This document shows positions 42,868 to 51,122 of a stretch of DNA of 64,000 bases, piece after piece. The translations under genes and the position numbers were made by a program. Every line of letters begins with the position of its first letter. Position 1 is the stretch's first letter. The stretch covers positions 1 through 64,000 of the forward strand of contig NZ_ASTG01000002.1 in NCBI RefSeq assembly GCF_000412635.1, given 5' to 3'. The notes under the pieces were generated by a model. It was not told the origin of the DNA, did not search any database, and saw nothing but the letters and a program-made list of their open reading frames with translations. The stretch comes from Sphingobium bisphenolivorans. Lineage in GTDB: Bacteria; Pseudomonadota; Alphaproteobacteria; Sphingomonadales; Sphingomonadaceae.

Positions 42868-44328
42868 TCACCCCCGCGCGTACCGATCCTCATAGCGCAC
42901 GATATCATCCTCGCCGACATAGGACCCCGTTTGGACCTCGATGAACACCAGTGGGATGCGGCCGGGATTTTCCATCCGGTGCCGGGTGCCAACGGGAATA
43001 TAGACGGACTGGTTTTCCGAGAGCAGCTTGATCTCCTCGTCAACGGTCACCTTCGCGGTGCCCTCCACGATGATCCAATGTTCCGACCGATGGAAATGGC
43101 TTTGCAAACTGAGCGAGGCGCCCGGCAGGACGGTGATCCGCTTGACCTGGAACCGTCCGCCGACCAACAGGCTCTCATACCAGCCCCAGGGGCGATGATC
43201 CTTGGGGAAATTCTCCGCCTGCGCCGCGCCCTTCTTCTTCAGCGCATCAACCGCCAGCCGCACGTCCTGCGATCGCGACTTGTCGGCGATCAGCACAGCG
43301 TCGTTCATGGCGATGGCGATCACATTGTCGAGGCCGAGGCCGACCAGCTCCAGCCCCTCGCTGTCCGAGCGCAGCAGCGTGTCGCGGCAATCGATGGCCG
43401 TCGCGGCGCCGGATAGCGCGACGCCCTGCTCATCCGGCTGCAAATGGCTCCACACCGCGTCCCAGCCGCCCAGATCGGACCAGTCGCCGCGATAGGGCAC
43501 GACGGAGAGGTTCGCCGCCCGCTCCATGATCGCATAGTCGATGGAAATGTCGGGGCAGGCTTCCCAAGGCTCGACCGCGAGCCGGCAGAAGCCCAGATCG
43601 CCTTCCGCCTGCTCGACAGCCGCCTTTACCGCGCTCAGCACCTCCGGCGCATGCGTTTCAAAGGCGGCGATCAGGTCCTTGGCCGCGAACAGGAAAATCC
43701 CGGCATTCCACAGATGGTCGCCGCTTGCGAGCATGGCAGCGGCACGCTCCGCATCGGGCTTCTCCACGAAGCGGGCCAGCTTCACCGGATGGCCGGCGGC
43801 ATCGGGCTTCGCAACCAGCTGCAAATAGCCATAGCCCGTCTCCGGCCGCGTCGGCGCGATGCCGAAGGTGACGAGATTGCCTTCCAGCGCTGCTGAAACG
43901 CCCTGCCCCACCGCCGCGCGAAACGCGTCGGCATCGGGCACGACATGATCGGAGGGCGCCACCAGCATCAAGGCGCCGGGCCGCCGCGTCTGCAGATAGA
44001 GCGCTGCCGCCAATATGGCGGGGGCGGTATTGCGCACCGCCGGCTCGATCAGGATCGCTTCGGGGTCCAACCCCTCCTGCGCCAGCTGCTCAGCCACGAT
44101 AAAGCGGAAGGTGGAGCTGGTCAGTACCAGCGGGCGTGAAAAGGCGAAGCCCTCCCCCGCACCGGTGAGGCGCGCAGCTGCCGACCGGAACAGCGTTCCC
44201 TCACCCAGAAGCGGGACAAATTGCTTGGGGTAGGATTTGCGCGACAGGGGCCAAAGCCGCGTGCCGCTGCCGCCAGCCAAGATGACGGGCGTGACATTCT
44301 GAACTTCCGACGCGGCAATCTGGGGCAT
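42868..44328 (-). CDS. manC: Mannose-1-phosphate guanylyltransferase / mannose-6-phosphate isomerase
   Basis: Bifunctional enzyme that supplies GDP-mannose for polysaccharides. The N-terminal nucleotidyltransferase has PVILAGGSGTRLWPLSRKSYPKQF-type pyrophosphorylase signature near residue 13 and VEKPDAERAAAM near 175. The C-terminal type II phosphomannose isomerase cupin has SLSLQSHFHRSEHWIIVEG and PVGTRHRMENPG. 486 residues is normal. The start at 44328 (MPQIAASE) is preferred to 44400. It could feed the capsule or glycosyltransferase genes at 21.7 and 31.4 kb (inference). Confidence 0.94.
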   Translation of the reverse strand: MPQIAASEVQNVTPVILAGGSGTRLWPLSRKSYPKQFVPLLGEGTLFRSAAARLTGAGEGFAFSRPLVLTSSTFRFIVAEQLAQEGLDPEAILIEPAVRNTAPAILAAALYLQTRRPGALMLVAPSDHVVPDADAFRAAVGQGVSAALEGNLVTFGIAPTRPETGYGYLQLVAKPDAAGHPVKLARFVEKPDAERAAAMLASGDHLWNAGIFLFAAKDLIAAFETHAPEVLSAVKAAVEQAEGDLGFCRLAVEPWEACPDISIDYAIMERAANLSVVPYRGDWSDLGGWDAVWSHLQPDEQGVALSGAATAIDCRDTLLRSDSEGLELVGLGLDNVIAIAMNDAVLIADKSRSQDVRLAVDALKKKGAAQAENFPKDHRPWGWYESLLVGGRFQVKRITVLPGASLSLQSHFHRSEHWIIVEGTAKVTVDEEIKLLSENQSVYIPVGTRHRMENPGRIPLVFIEVQTGSYVGEDDIVRYEDRYARG

Positions 44329-44461
44329 GGCTCGACTTTTCAACAGGAAACGAGCATCGTCTATGCCCGATCGGCTCCGCATTTCAATCCGCGCGCGCAC
44401 CTAATCGGAAAACAGGAGGCGTGAAAAAGCCGGACCAGCAATGCCGGCCCGGCTCATCCCG

Positions 44462-44746
44462 TCAGTCGAAAAGCTCTTCGAGAAAGCTCTTCTTCCGCTT
44501 CTTCTGATAATATCGCCCATCATCGCGATAGTCGCGATCCGGCCGGTAGCTCGGCTGGACCACCGGAGCGGCGGCGGCAACATCCCGCGTCGAACGCTCG
44601 ATGATCTTGTCCAACTCGCCCCGGTCCAGCCAGACGCCCCGGCACTGCGGGCAAAAATCGATCTCCACCCCCTGCCGGTCGGTCATGGAGAGGCCCACAT
44701 GACAGACCGGGCAGAGCATGGCCGACACCGCATGAGCATCCCGCAT
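44462..44746 (-). CDS. TFIIB-type zinc-ribbon protein
   Basis: 94 residues. Four Cys in LCPVCHVGLSM and DFCPQCRGVWLDRGELDKII form a zf-TFIIB zinc ribbon at about residues 10-50. The rest is polar and rich in Tyr, Arg, Asp and Lys (SYRPDRDYRDDGRYYQKKRKK). Such proteins are common but have no known function. It overlaps the Bax-inhibitor-like gene by one base and is co-transcribed with it. Confidence 0.82.
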   Translation of the reverse strand: MRDAHAVSAMLCPVCHVGLSMTDRQGVEIDFCPQCRGVWLDRGELDKIIERSTRDVAAAAPVVQPSYRPDRDYRDDGRYYQKKRKKSFLEELFD

Positions 44747-45456
44747 TATTCGCGCTCGCCCGTCAGGCTCAGCAGCATCTGGAACAGGTTGACGAAGTTC
44801 AGGTAGAGCGACAGCGCGCCCATCACCTGCATCTTCTGCGCGACCTCATGGCCGGCATAGGTGAAATATTCCGACTTGATGCGCTGCACGTCCCAGGCGG
44901 TAAGGCCGGTGAAGACCACGACACCGATGATCGAGATCACCATCGCCATGGCGGACGAGCCGATGAAGATGTTGATGAGGCTCGCGACCAATATGCCGAT
45001 CAGGCCCATGATCAGGAACGACCCGAACTTCGACAGGTCACGCCCGGTGGTATAGCCCCACAGCGCCATGGCAAGGAACATGACCGCAGCCGAGAAGAAG
45101 GCCTGTGCGATGCTCCCCCCGGTGAAGACCAGGAAGATGCTGGCGAGCGACACGCCCATCACGCCTGAAAAGGCGTAGAAGGCCATACGCGCTCCCGCGG
45201 TCGTCATCTTTTCGATGCGGAAGCTGAAGAAGAACACGAAGGCCAGCGGCGCGAAGATCGCCACCCATTTGAGCGGGGTGCCGAAGATCGCGGCAGCCAG
45301 CGCCGGCGTGTTGCCGATGAAGGCGGCGACCAGGCCTGTGATGACCAGGCCGATGCCCATATTGCGGAAAACGCCCAGCATGTGCGCGCGCAGCCCGGCA
45401 TCGGTCTGCGCCGTCTGGCTCGCACCATAGCCCGGCATACGAACGGGATTGTTCAC
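44746..45456 (-). CDS. Bax inhibitor-1/YccA family membrane protein
   Basis: 236 residues with about seven membrane segments, family BI-1/YccA. MGIGLVITGLVAAFIGNTPALAA near residue 35, AFYAFSGVMGVSLASIFLVF, FVNLFQMLLSLTGERE at the end. The acidic terminal region and GLTAWDVQRIKSEYF are typical. The function in bacteria is uncertain, with links to FtsH regulation and calcium leak. The zinc-ribbon gene follows directly. Confidence 0.9.
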   Translation of the reverse strand: MNNPVRMPGYGASQTAQTDAGLRAHMLGVFRNMGIGLVITGLVAAFIGNTPALAAAIFGTPLKWVAIFAPLAFVFFFSFRIEKMTTAGARMAFYAFSGVMGVSLASIFLVFTGGSIAQAFFSAAVMFLAMALWGYTTGRDLSKFGSFLIMGLIGILVASLINIFIGSSAMAMVISIIGVVVFTGLTAWDVQRIKSEYFTYAGHEVAQKMQVMGALSLYLNFVNLFQMLLSLTGERE

Positions 45457-45732
45457 GGCGTTAATACTCCATCCAAACGTCGGTTAGGGATCGAGTGGCC
45501 CGGCGCGGTCTTCGTGCACGTCAGAGGGGGGCAAACGCTCACGAACCTGCACCGAGCACACTCGATGCGGTCCGACATCACGGCTGGATCATGTCACATC
45601 GATCCAACCGCCAGAGGGGCCCGGCCCGCACAAGCAATATCGGTGGATGAACGCCCAAGTGCAAGGGATCGGCCCGTTGGCAACAATTTGTTACAAATCA
45701 CGCCAAAGTTGATTCTTGGGCAGAACCGCCGC

Positions 45733-47274
45733 ATGGCTGCGCCAATGAGCGACCAGTTCACCCCCGCCGAGCAGCATGCCGATGCGCCTTTGCGCCTTTT
45801 CAACAGCCTGACGCGCACGGTCGAACCCTTCGCGCCCATCGAAGCGAACCGCGCCCGCATCTATAGCTGCGGCCCGACGGTCTATAATTACGCCCATCTC
45901 GGCAATCTGCGCGCCTATGTCTTCACCGACACGCTGCGCCGCACCTTGCTGTGGAAAGGCCTGACGGTCACCCACATCATCAACATCACCGATGTCGGCC
46001 ACCTGACGAGCGATGCCGACGCCGGCGACGACAAGATGGAAGCCGCCGCCCGCGCGCAGGCGAAGAGCATCTGGGACATCGCCGCCCATTATACGCACGC
46101 CTTCAAGCAGAATATCGCCGACCTCAACATCATCCCGCCCAGCGAATGGACGGTCGCCACCGACTATGTCCCGCAGATGATCGAATTTGCGCAGAAGATC
46201 GCGCCCATCCACTGCTACGAACTGGAAACGGGACTTTATTTCGACAGCAGCACGGTCCCCGATTATGGCGCGCTGGCCGGCGGCCGGGACGACGCAGCCC
46301 ATGCCCGCATCGATCCGGTCGCGGGCAAGCGCAACGCTTCGGACTTCGCGATCTGGCGCAAATCTCCTCCGGGCGAACAGCGCCAGATGGAATGGGACTC
46401 CCCCTGGGGCAAGGGCGCGCCGGGCTGGCATCTGGAATGCTCGGTGATGAGCGAGGCGCGCCTCGGCCATCCGTTCGATATCCACACCGGCGGCATCGAT
46501 CATCGCGAGATTCATCACCCGAACGAGATCGCGCAGAACCAGGCCTTTCACGCTTGCTGCGATGCGCCGGATGCCGCGAGCGCAAGCTTCACCGGCGCCA
46601 AATGGTGGATGCACAATAATTTCCTGGTGGATCGGCAGGGCAAGATGAGCAAGTCGAAGGGGGGCTTCACCACCCTCTTCTCCCTGATCGATGCCGGCGT
46701 GCATCCGCTCGCCTATCGCCTGTTGTGCCTGGGCGCCCATTATCGCAGCGAGCTGGAATTCAGCGCGGAGAGCGTCGCCGCTGCCCTTACCCGGCTGAAG
46801 CGCCTCGTCATGGGCGTGGAAAGCCTCAAGGCCCGTGCCGAGGGGGTAACATGGCAGTCACCCCGTCTGCACTATCTGCGTGCCAATCTGCACCCCAAGC
46901 TCGCGCCCCTGCTCGAACAGTTCGATGCCGCGCTCAGCGACGACCTTATGACGCCGCGCGCGTTGCCGCTGTTGGAGGAGACGATCGCGCTCAAGAAGGT
47001 GCCCGTCGATGAAAAGCTCTGCCTGCTCGCCGCTTTCGACCAGGCGCTGGGCCTCAATCTGCTGACGATAGGCCGTGCGGACCTGCGCTTGGCGCCGAAG
47101 GATGCGGCGATCACTCCCGAGGAGATCGAGGCCGAGCTCGACCGCCGCCAGACCGCTCGCGCGGAGAAGGACTTCGCCCTGTCCGATGAAATCCGCGACA
47201 GCCTGATCGCTCGCGGCGTGGAGGTCATGGACGGCGATCCGCTGCGATGGGACTGGCGTTTGGCCCTGGCCTGA
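45733..47274 (+). CDS. cysS: Cysteinyl-tRNA synthetase
   Basis: Charges tRNA-Cys. 513 residues, within the usual range with an N-terminal extension of about 15. Class I synthetase with HIGH-type YSCGPTVYNYAHLGNLR near residue 39, zinc ligand Cys in that block, KMSKS in DRQGKMSKSKGGF near 300, and WHLECSVMSEARLG near 235. The start at 45733 or ATG 45745 cannot be told apart. The frame extends far upstream but that portion is not conserved. It lies 276 bases from the divergent BI-1 gene, in which no gene or structure is seen. Confidence 0.95.
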   Translation: MAAPMSDQFTPAEQHADAPLRLFNSLTRTVEPFAPIEANRARIYSCGPTVYNYAHLGNLRAYVFTDTLRRTLLWKGLTVTHIINITDVGHLTSDADAGDDKMEAAARAQAKSIWDIAAHYTHAFKQNIADLNIIPPSEWTVATDYVPQMIEFAQKIAPIHCYELETGLYFDSSTVPDYGALAGGRDDAAHARIDPVAGKRNASDFAIWRKSPPGEQRQMEWDSPWGKGAPGWHLECSVMSEARLGHPFDIHTGGIDHREIHHPNEIAQNQAFHACCDAPDAASASFTGAKWWMHNNFLVDRQGKMSKSKGGFTTLFSLIDAGVHPLAYRLLCLGAHYRSELEFSAESVAAALTRLKRLVMGVESLKARAEGVTWQSPRLHYLRANLHPKLAPLLEQFDAALSDDLMTPRALPLLEETIALKKVPVDEKLCLLAAFDQALGLNLLTIGRADLRLAPKDAAITPEEIEAELDRRQTARAEKDFALSDEIRDSLIARGVEVMDGDPLRWDWRLALA

Positions 47275-47445
47275 AAGCCACTCTGGCAGGACGCTAAGGC
47301 GGCGTTCAGGTGCAGGAACATAGCCTCCTCTTAAAAGTGCGTAATCCTTATCCTCACTGGAGCGCGGCTCGCGCCCGAGGCACTATGGGCGCGGATTAGA
47401 CCGTCCGCTTTGGGCAGCCTGTCCGCCAAGGGGCAGTCTTTGCAG

Positions 47446-47805
47446 ATGCCAAGATATGCATTCGCCGCGATCCTCGCGCTCGGCAGCCCTGTATCGCTGC
47501 CCGTGGCCGCGCATGCGCAAAGCTATATGTTCGAAACCGGCGCGACCCTGCTCGCCAAGTGCCGCAACAAGGCGCCCGAATATGCGCTCGCCTGCACCGC
47601 CTATATCGTCGGCGCGGTCGACGGCATCAAGAAGGACGTGTTCATCGGCCGGGCGCGGCCCAATTGCTGGCCGGCCCAGATGGATGCGGAGGAGGTGAGG
47701 CGCATCGTCGTTGCCTACATCACCCGCTATCCGGACCAGCGCAAAGGCCCCGCCTCCGTGCTGGTCAGCATCGCCCTCAACGAACGCTACCCCTGCGACA
47801 AATAG
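47446..47805 (+). CDS. Rap1a/Tai-like immunity domain protein
   Basis: 119 residues starting at ATG 47446. A signal peptide (YAFAAILALGSPVSLPVAAHAQ) leads to a periplasmic domain with four Cys: TLLAKCRNKAPEYALACTAY, PNCWPAQMDAEEV and NERYPCDK. The pattern resembles the Rap1a/Tai family of immunity proteins, which inhibit type VI secreted amidase effectors. No effector or secretion gene is adjacent. It could be an orphan immunity protein or a family relative with another role. Confidence 0.7.
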   Translation: MPRYAFAAILALGSPVSLPVAAHAQSYMFETGATLLAKCRNKAPEYALACTAYIVGAVDGIKKDVFIGRARPNCWPAQMDAEEVRRIVVAYITRYPDQRKGPASVLVSIALNERYPCDK

Positions 47806-47904
47806 CTCCTGGGCCGCAAGCTGCCCGCCACCGCTATAAACTTGCGTTAGCCACTGGTTGCGCGTAGGTGCGGCGCCTATTTCATTATCTTTGGGAGACT
47901 CAAA

Positions 47905-49275
47905 GTGGCGGCGAAATGGACGCCGGAAAGCTGGCGGGAGCATAAGGGCATTCAGATGCCCTCCTATCGTGATGCGGAGGCTCTGGCCGCCGTGGAGGGA
48001 CAGCTCAGTCAGTTTCCCCCGCTCGTCTTTGCCGGCGAAGCGCGGAACCTGAAGCATGATCTTGCCAAGGTCGCGAACGGAGAGGCGTTCCTGCTGCAGG
48101 GCGGCGATTGCGCCGAGAGCTTCGCTGAGTTCCACCCGAACAACATCCGCGACACTTTCCGCGTGCTGCTGCAGATGGCGGTGGTGCTGACCTTCGCGTC
48201 CAAGCTGCCGATCGTGAAGGTCGGCCGGATGGCGGGTCAGTTCGCCAAGCCGCGCTCGGCCGATACCGAGACGATCGGCGGTGTGGAGCTGCCTAGCTAT
48301 CGCGGCGACAATGTGAACGACATCGCCTTCACGCCCGAAGCGCGCGAGCCCGATGCGCAGCGCATGATCCGCGCCTACAACCAATCGGCCGCGACCCTCA
48401 ACCTGCTGCGCGCCTTCTCGACCGGCGGCTATGCGAGCCTCGACCGGGTTCATGGCTGGATGCTCGATTTCATGGGCCGCTCGCCTTGGGCCGCGAAGTT
48501 CGATGCCATGGCAGACCAGATCGGCCAGGCGCTCGACTTCATGCGCGCCTGCGGCCTGTCGCCCGACACCGTGCCCCAGCTTGGCGGAACCAGCTTCTAC
48601 ACCAGCCATGAAGCGTTGTTGCTCCCCTATGAGCAGGCGCTGACCCGGCAGGATTCGCTGACCGGTGACTGGTACGACACGTCGGCGCATATGGTCTGGA
48701 TCGGCGATCGCACGCGGTTCGAAGGCTCGGCCCATATCGAATATCTGCGCGGCATCGGCAATCCGATCGGCATGAAGTGCGGCCCGAGCCTGGAGCCGGA
48801 TGCGCTCATCCGCCTGCTCGACATCCTGAACCCCTCGCGCGAGGCGGGGCGCATCACGCTCATCTCCCGCTATGGCCATGACAAGATCGAGGCGGGCCTG
48901 CCCAAGCTGGTGCGCGCGGTCATGAAGGAAGGCCATCCGGTAGTCTGGTCCTGCGACCCGATGCACGGCAATGTCATCAAGGCGGCCAATGGCTACAAGA
49001 CGCGCCCGTTCGACCGCATCCTGGCCGAGGTGCGCGGCTTCTTCGCGGTGCACCGCGCGGAAGGCAGCTTCGGCGGCGGCATCCATGCCGAGATGACGGG
49101 CCAGAATGTGACGGAGTGCACCGGCGGCGCCATCGCCATCACCGACGAGGGGCTGGCCGATCGCTACCACACCCATTGCGACCCGCGCCTCAACGCGGCG
49201 CAGAGCCTGGAACTCGCCTTCCTGCTCGCGGAAATGCTGAACGAGGAACTGAAGGAACGCCGCGCCGCGGCCTGA
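47905..49275 (+). CDS. aroG: 3-deoxy-D-arabino-heptulosonate 7-phosphate synthase, class II
   Basis: First step of aromatic amino acid synthesis. Class II (plant-like) enzyme of 456 residues: metal and substrate sites in [14 protein letters not shown] near residue 65, [14 protein letters not shown] near 108, [18 protein letters not shown] near 292 and [17 protein letters not shown] near 353. The GTG start at 47905 is preceded by a GGGAG site. A strong terminator lies about 20 bases after the stop codon. Its tight regulatory details are not visible. Confidence 0.94.
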   Translation: MAAKWTPESWREHKGIQMPSYRDAEALAAVEGQLSQFPPLVFAGEARNLKHDLAKVANGEAFLLQGGDCAESFAEFHPNNIRDTFRVLLQMAVVLTFASKLPIVKVGRMAGQFAKPRSADTETIGGVELPSYRGDNVNDIAFTPEAREPDAQRMIRAYNQSAATLNLLRAFSTGGYASLDRVHGWMLDFMGRSPWAAKFDAMADQIGQALDFMRACGLSPDTVPQLGGTSFYTSHEALLLPYEQALTRQDSLTGDWYDTSAHMVWIGDRTRFEGSAHIEYLRGIGNPIGMKCGPSLEPDALIRLLDILNPSREAGRITLISRYGHDKIEAGLPKLVRAVMKEGHPVVWSCDPMHGNVIKAANGYKTRPFDRILAEVRGFFAVHRAEGSFGGGIHAEMTGQNVTECTGGAIAITDEGLADRYHTHCDPRLNAAQSLELAFLLAEMLNEELKERRAAA

Positions 49276-49295
49276 TCCTTCACAACGAACAAAAT

Positions 49296-49332
49296 CGATC
49301 CCGCCGCGTGGACACCTCGCGGCGGGATTTTT
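49296..49332 (+). terminator. Intrinsic terminator of the class II DAHP synthase gene
   Basis: ATCCCGCCGCG and CGCGGCGGGAT form a perfect 11-base stem with loop TGGACACCT, followed by a run of six T. It lies about 20 bases past the stop codon. This is the clearest terminator in the window. Confidence 0.9.
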
Positions 49333-49429
49333 TATGGCACAATCCCCTGCGCCATGCGGCGGCTTGAGGGGAATATATCGTGCGCGCCCATCTAGATACA
49401 GGATCAACTCGGCGAACCTACCCCCTCCC

Positions 49430-49506
49430 CGTTCGCCCTGAGCTTGTCGAAGGGCTTGCCCATTCCCCAAAGAAAAAGGGGTTCGACTGGCTCAGCCCGA
49501 AGGGAG
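49430..49506. repeat. Palindromic repeat upstream of the bicupin gene
   Basis: GTTCGCCCTGAGCTTGTCGA with AGGG forms a small hairpin (49431-49454). After a short loop with CCCCAAAGAAAAAGGGG it is followed by a partly complementary TTCGACTGGCTCAGCCCGAA (49482-49501). It is a member of the same dispersed family of TGAGCTTGTCGAAGGG repeats and lies 20 bases upstream of the bicupin start. Confidence 0.75.
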
Positions 49507-49525
49507 GCACGTGGAAGGAAAGACC

Positions 49526-50251
49526 ATGACCGAAGCATTGGCCGTCGAAACCCGCAGCTTCCGCGATCTGCGCGCCTTTGCGGAAGGCGCGACCATCCCT
49601 GCCGACGCACAAGGGGATGCTTTCCTCGCCAGCCGCGCCACGCTCGGCCTGCCGCAAGGCCCTGTCTCCGTCAGCCTGATCGCCCTGCCCCAAGGGCGTG
49701 GCCGGGTAGAAACCCTGCCCGACGACGAATTTCTCATCCTTCTCGACGGCGCGCTTACGCTTGAGAGCAGCGACAGCACGACGCAACTCACCGGCAATCA
49801 GAGCGCTGTCGTCACCAGGGGGAGCGGCTTCACCTGGTCCTCGCGCGACGGTGCACGCCTGATCGCCATGCGCCGCAACGGCAGCCCCGCCGCCGCGCCG
49901 GCGATCATCCCGATCGATGAGAGCGCGCCGCTCGAACCATCTGGCGCGCCGCTTGCCGAACTGCTCGTCGGCCCCACACCCAGCTGCCGCAACTTCACCG
50001 ATTATCGCTCCGCCGACACGGAGTTCGTGTGCGGCACATGGGATTCCACGCCCTACCACCGCCGCTCCATGCCCTATCGCCATTATGAGCTCATGCACCT
50101 GCTGCAAGGCAGCGTGACTTTCGTGGATGGTGAGGGGCGCGAGCAGACATTCCGCGAAGGCGACATCTTCCTGGTCGAACAGGGCGCGCATTGCAGCTGG
50201 GAAAGCCGCGAGCACGTCAAGAAAGTGTACGCCATCTACCGTCCTGCCTGA
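49526..50251 (+). CDS. Bicupin protein (DUF861-like)
   Basis: 241 residues with two beta-barrel cupin halves. First half: LPDDEFLILLDGALTLESSD near residue 69 and VVTRGSGFTW. Second half: MPYRHYELMHLLQGSVTFVDGEG near 186 and FREGDIFLVEQGAHCSWES, which contains the usual conserved Gly-Asp and His. The second cupin is DUF861-like. No substrate can be assigned. ATG 49526 (MTEALAVE) is preferred over 49511. It follows the terminator and repeat of the DAHP synthase gene. Confidence 0.8.
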   Translation: MTEALAVETRSFRDLRAFAEGATIPADAQGDAFLASRATLGLPQGPVSVSLIALPQGRGRVETLPDDEFLILLDGALTLESSDSTTQLTGNQSAVVTRGSGFTWSSRDGARLIAMRRNGSPAAAPAIIPIDESAPLEPSGAPLAELLVGPTPSCRNFTDYRSADTEFVCGTWDSTPYHRRSMPYRHYELMHLLQGSVTFVDGEGREQTFREGDIFLVEQGAHCSWESREHVKKVYAIYRPA

Positions 50252-50372
50252 GCAGGCGTCTCCGGCGGGCTGAACGGTCAACCGTCCCTTGGCCGTTCAG
50301 CCCGTCACACCGGCGTAACAATGCCGTGATTTCAGCCCTTGCTTTGGCGGCGCAGCAAGATAGCCTCCGCCC

Positions 50373-51122
50373 ATGGCAAAGGAACCGGCATTGGCGACCA
50401 TCGCCGTCTACAGCCTCAAGGGGGGCGTTGGCAAAACCACCTTCGCGATAAACCTCGCCTGGGCATCGGCCTGCATCTCCAAGCGCCGGACGCTGCTGTG
50501 GGATCTCGATCCGCAGGCGGCGTCGAGCTGGCTGATTTCCACTGAGATGGAGAGCCGCGATGCGGCACAGGCGATCTTCAGCAAGGATGTGGAAGTCCGC
50601 AGGCTGATCCAGCCGTCAACCGTGCCCGGCCTCGACCTCATCGCCGCCGACACGTCGCTGCGCAGCCTTGATCATCTGTTCCGCGAAATGGACAAGAAGA
50701 AGCGGCTTGCCAAGCTGATCGATACGCTGAGCCGCGATTATGACCGCATCATCCTCGATTGCCCACCGGGCCTTACCGAAACAAGCGAGCAGGTGCTGCG
50801 CGCCGCCGACATGATCGTGATCCCGGTCATCCCCTCGCCGCTCGCGCAGCGCGCCATGGGGGAAGTCGCCCGCTATCTGGTGCAGCGCGGCGGCAGCCAT
50901 CCGCCGATCATGCCGGTTTATTCGATGGTCGATCGCCGCCGCAGCCTGCACCGCGCCGCGCTCGACTCGCAGCCCGGCTGGCCCGCCATCCCGATGGCAA
51001 GCACGGTCGAACAGATGGCGGTGCGCCGCAAGCCGCTCGGCGCCTTCGCGGCAGCCTCACCCCCGGCGCAGGCGTTCGCGGGGCTGTGGACCTCGATCGA
51101 GCGGCAGGTGCAGAGGGTTTAG
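50373..51122 (+). CDS. Orphan ParA-family ATPase
   Basis: 249 residues of the ParA/MinD class: deviant Walker A SLKGGVGKTTFAINLAW near residue 13, LWDLDPQAASSWLIS near 40, Walker B RIILDCPPGLTETSEQVLRAAD near 127 and VIPSPLAQRAMGEVARYLVQRGG. No parB, replication gene or partner is adjacent. Such proteins can position complexes such as chemosensory arrays, carboxysomes or flagella. The 3' end overlaps the convergent GGDEF-EAL gene by four bases. Function here is unknown. Confidence 0.85.
   Translation: MAKEPALATIAVYSLKGGVGKTTFAINLAWASACISKRRTLLWDLDPQAASSWLISTEMESRDAAQAIFSKDVEVRRLIQPSTVPGLDLIAADTSLRSLDHLFREMDKKKRLAKLIDTLSRDYDRIILDCPPGLTETSEQVLRAADMIVIPVIPSPLAQRAMGEVARYLVQRGGSHPPIMPVYSMVDRRRSLHRAALDSQPGWPAIPMASTVEQMAVRRKPLGAFAAASPPAQAFAGLWTSIERQVQRV

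Noticed and set aside
45457..45732. Small gene or RNA in the gap between the BI-1 gene and cysS
   Set aside because: No start with ribosome-binding site, stable hairpin or conserved element was seen in the 276 bases.
47383..49470. Open frame of nearly 700 codons opposite the class II DAHP synthase gene
   Set aside because: The plus-strand DAHP synthase is clearly real with all motifs; the antisense product is Arg/Ala/His-rich with no domain.
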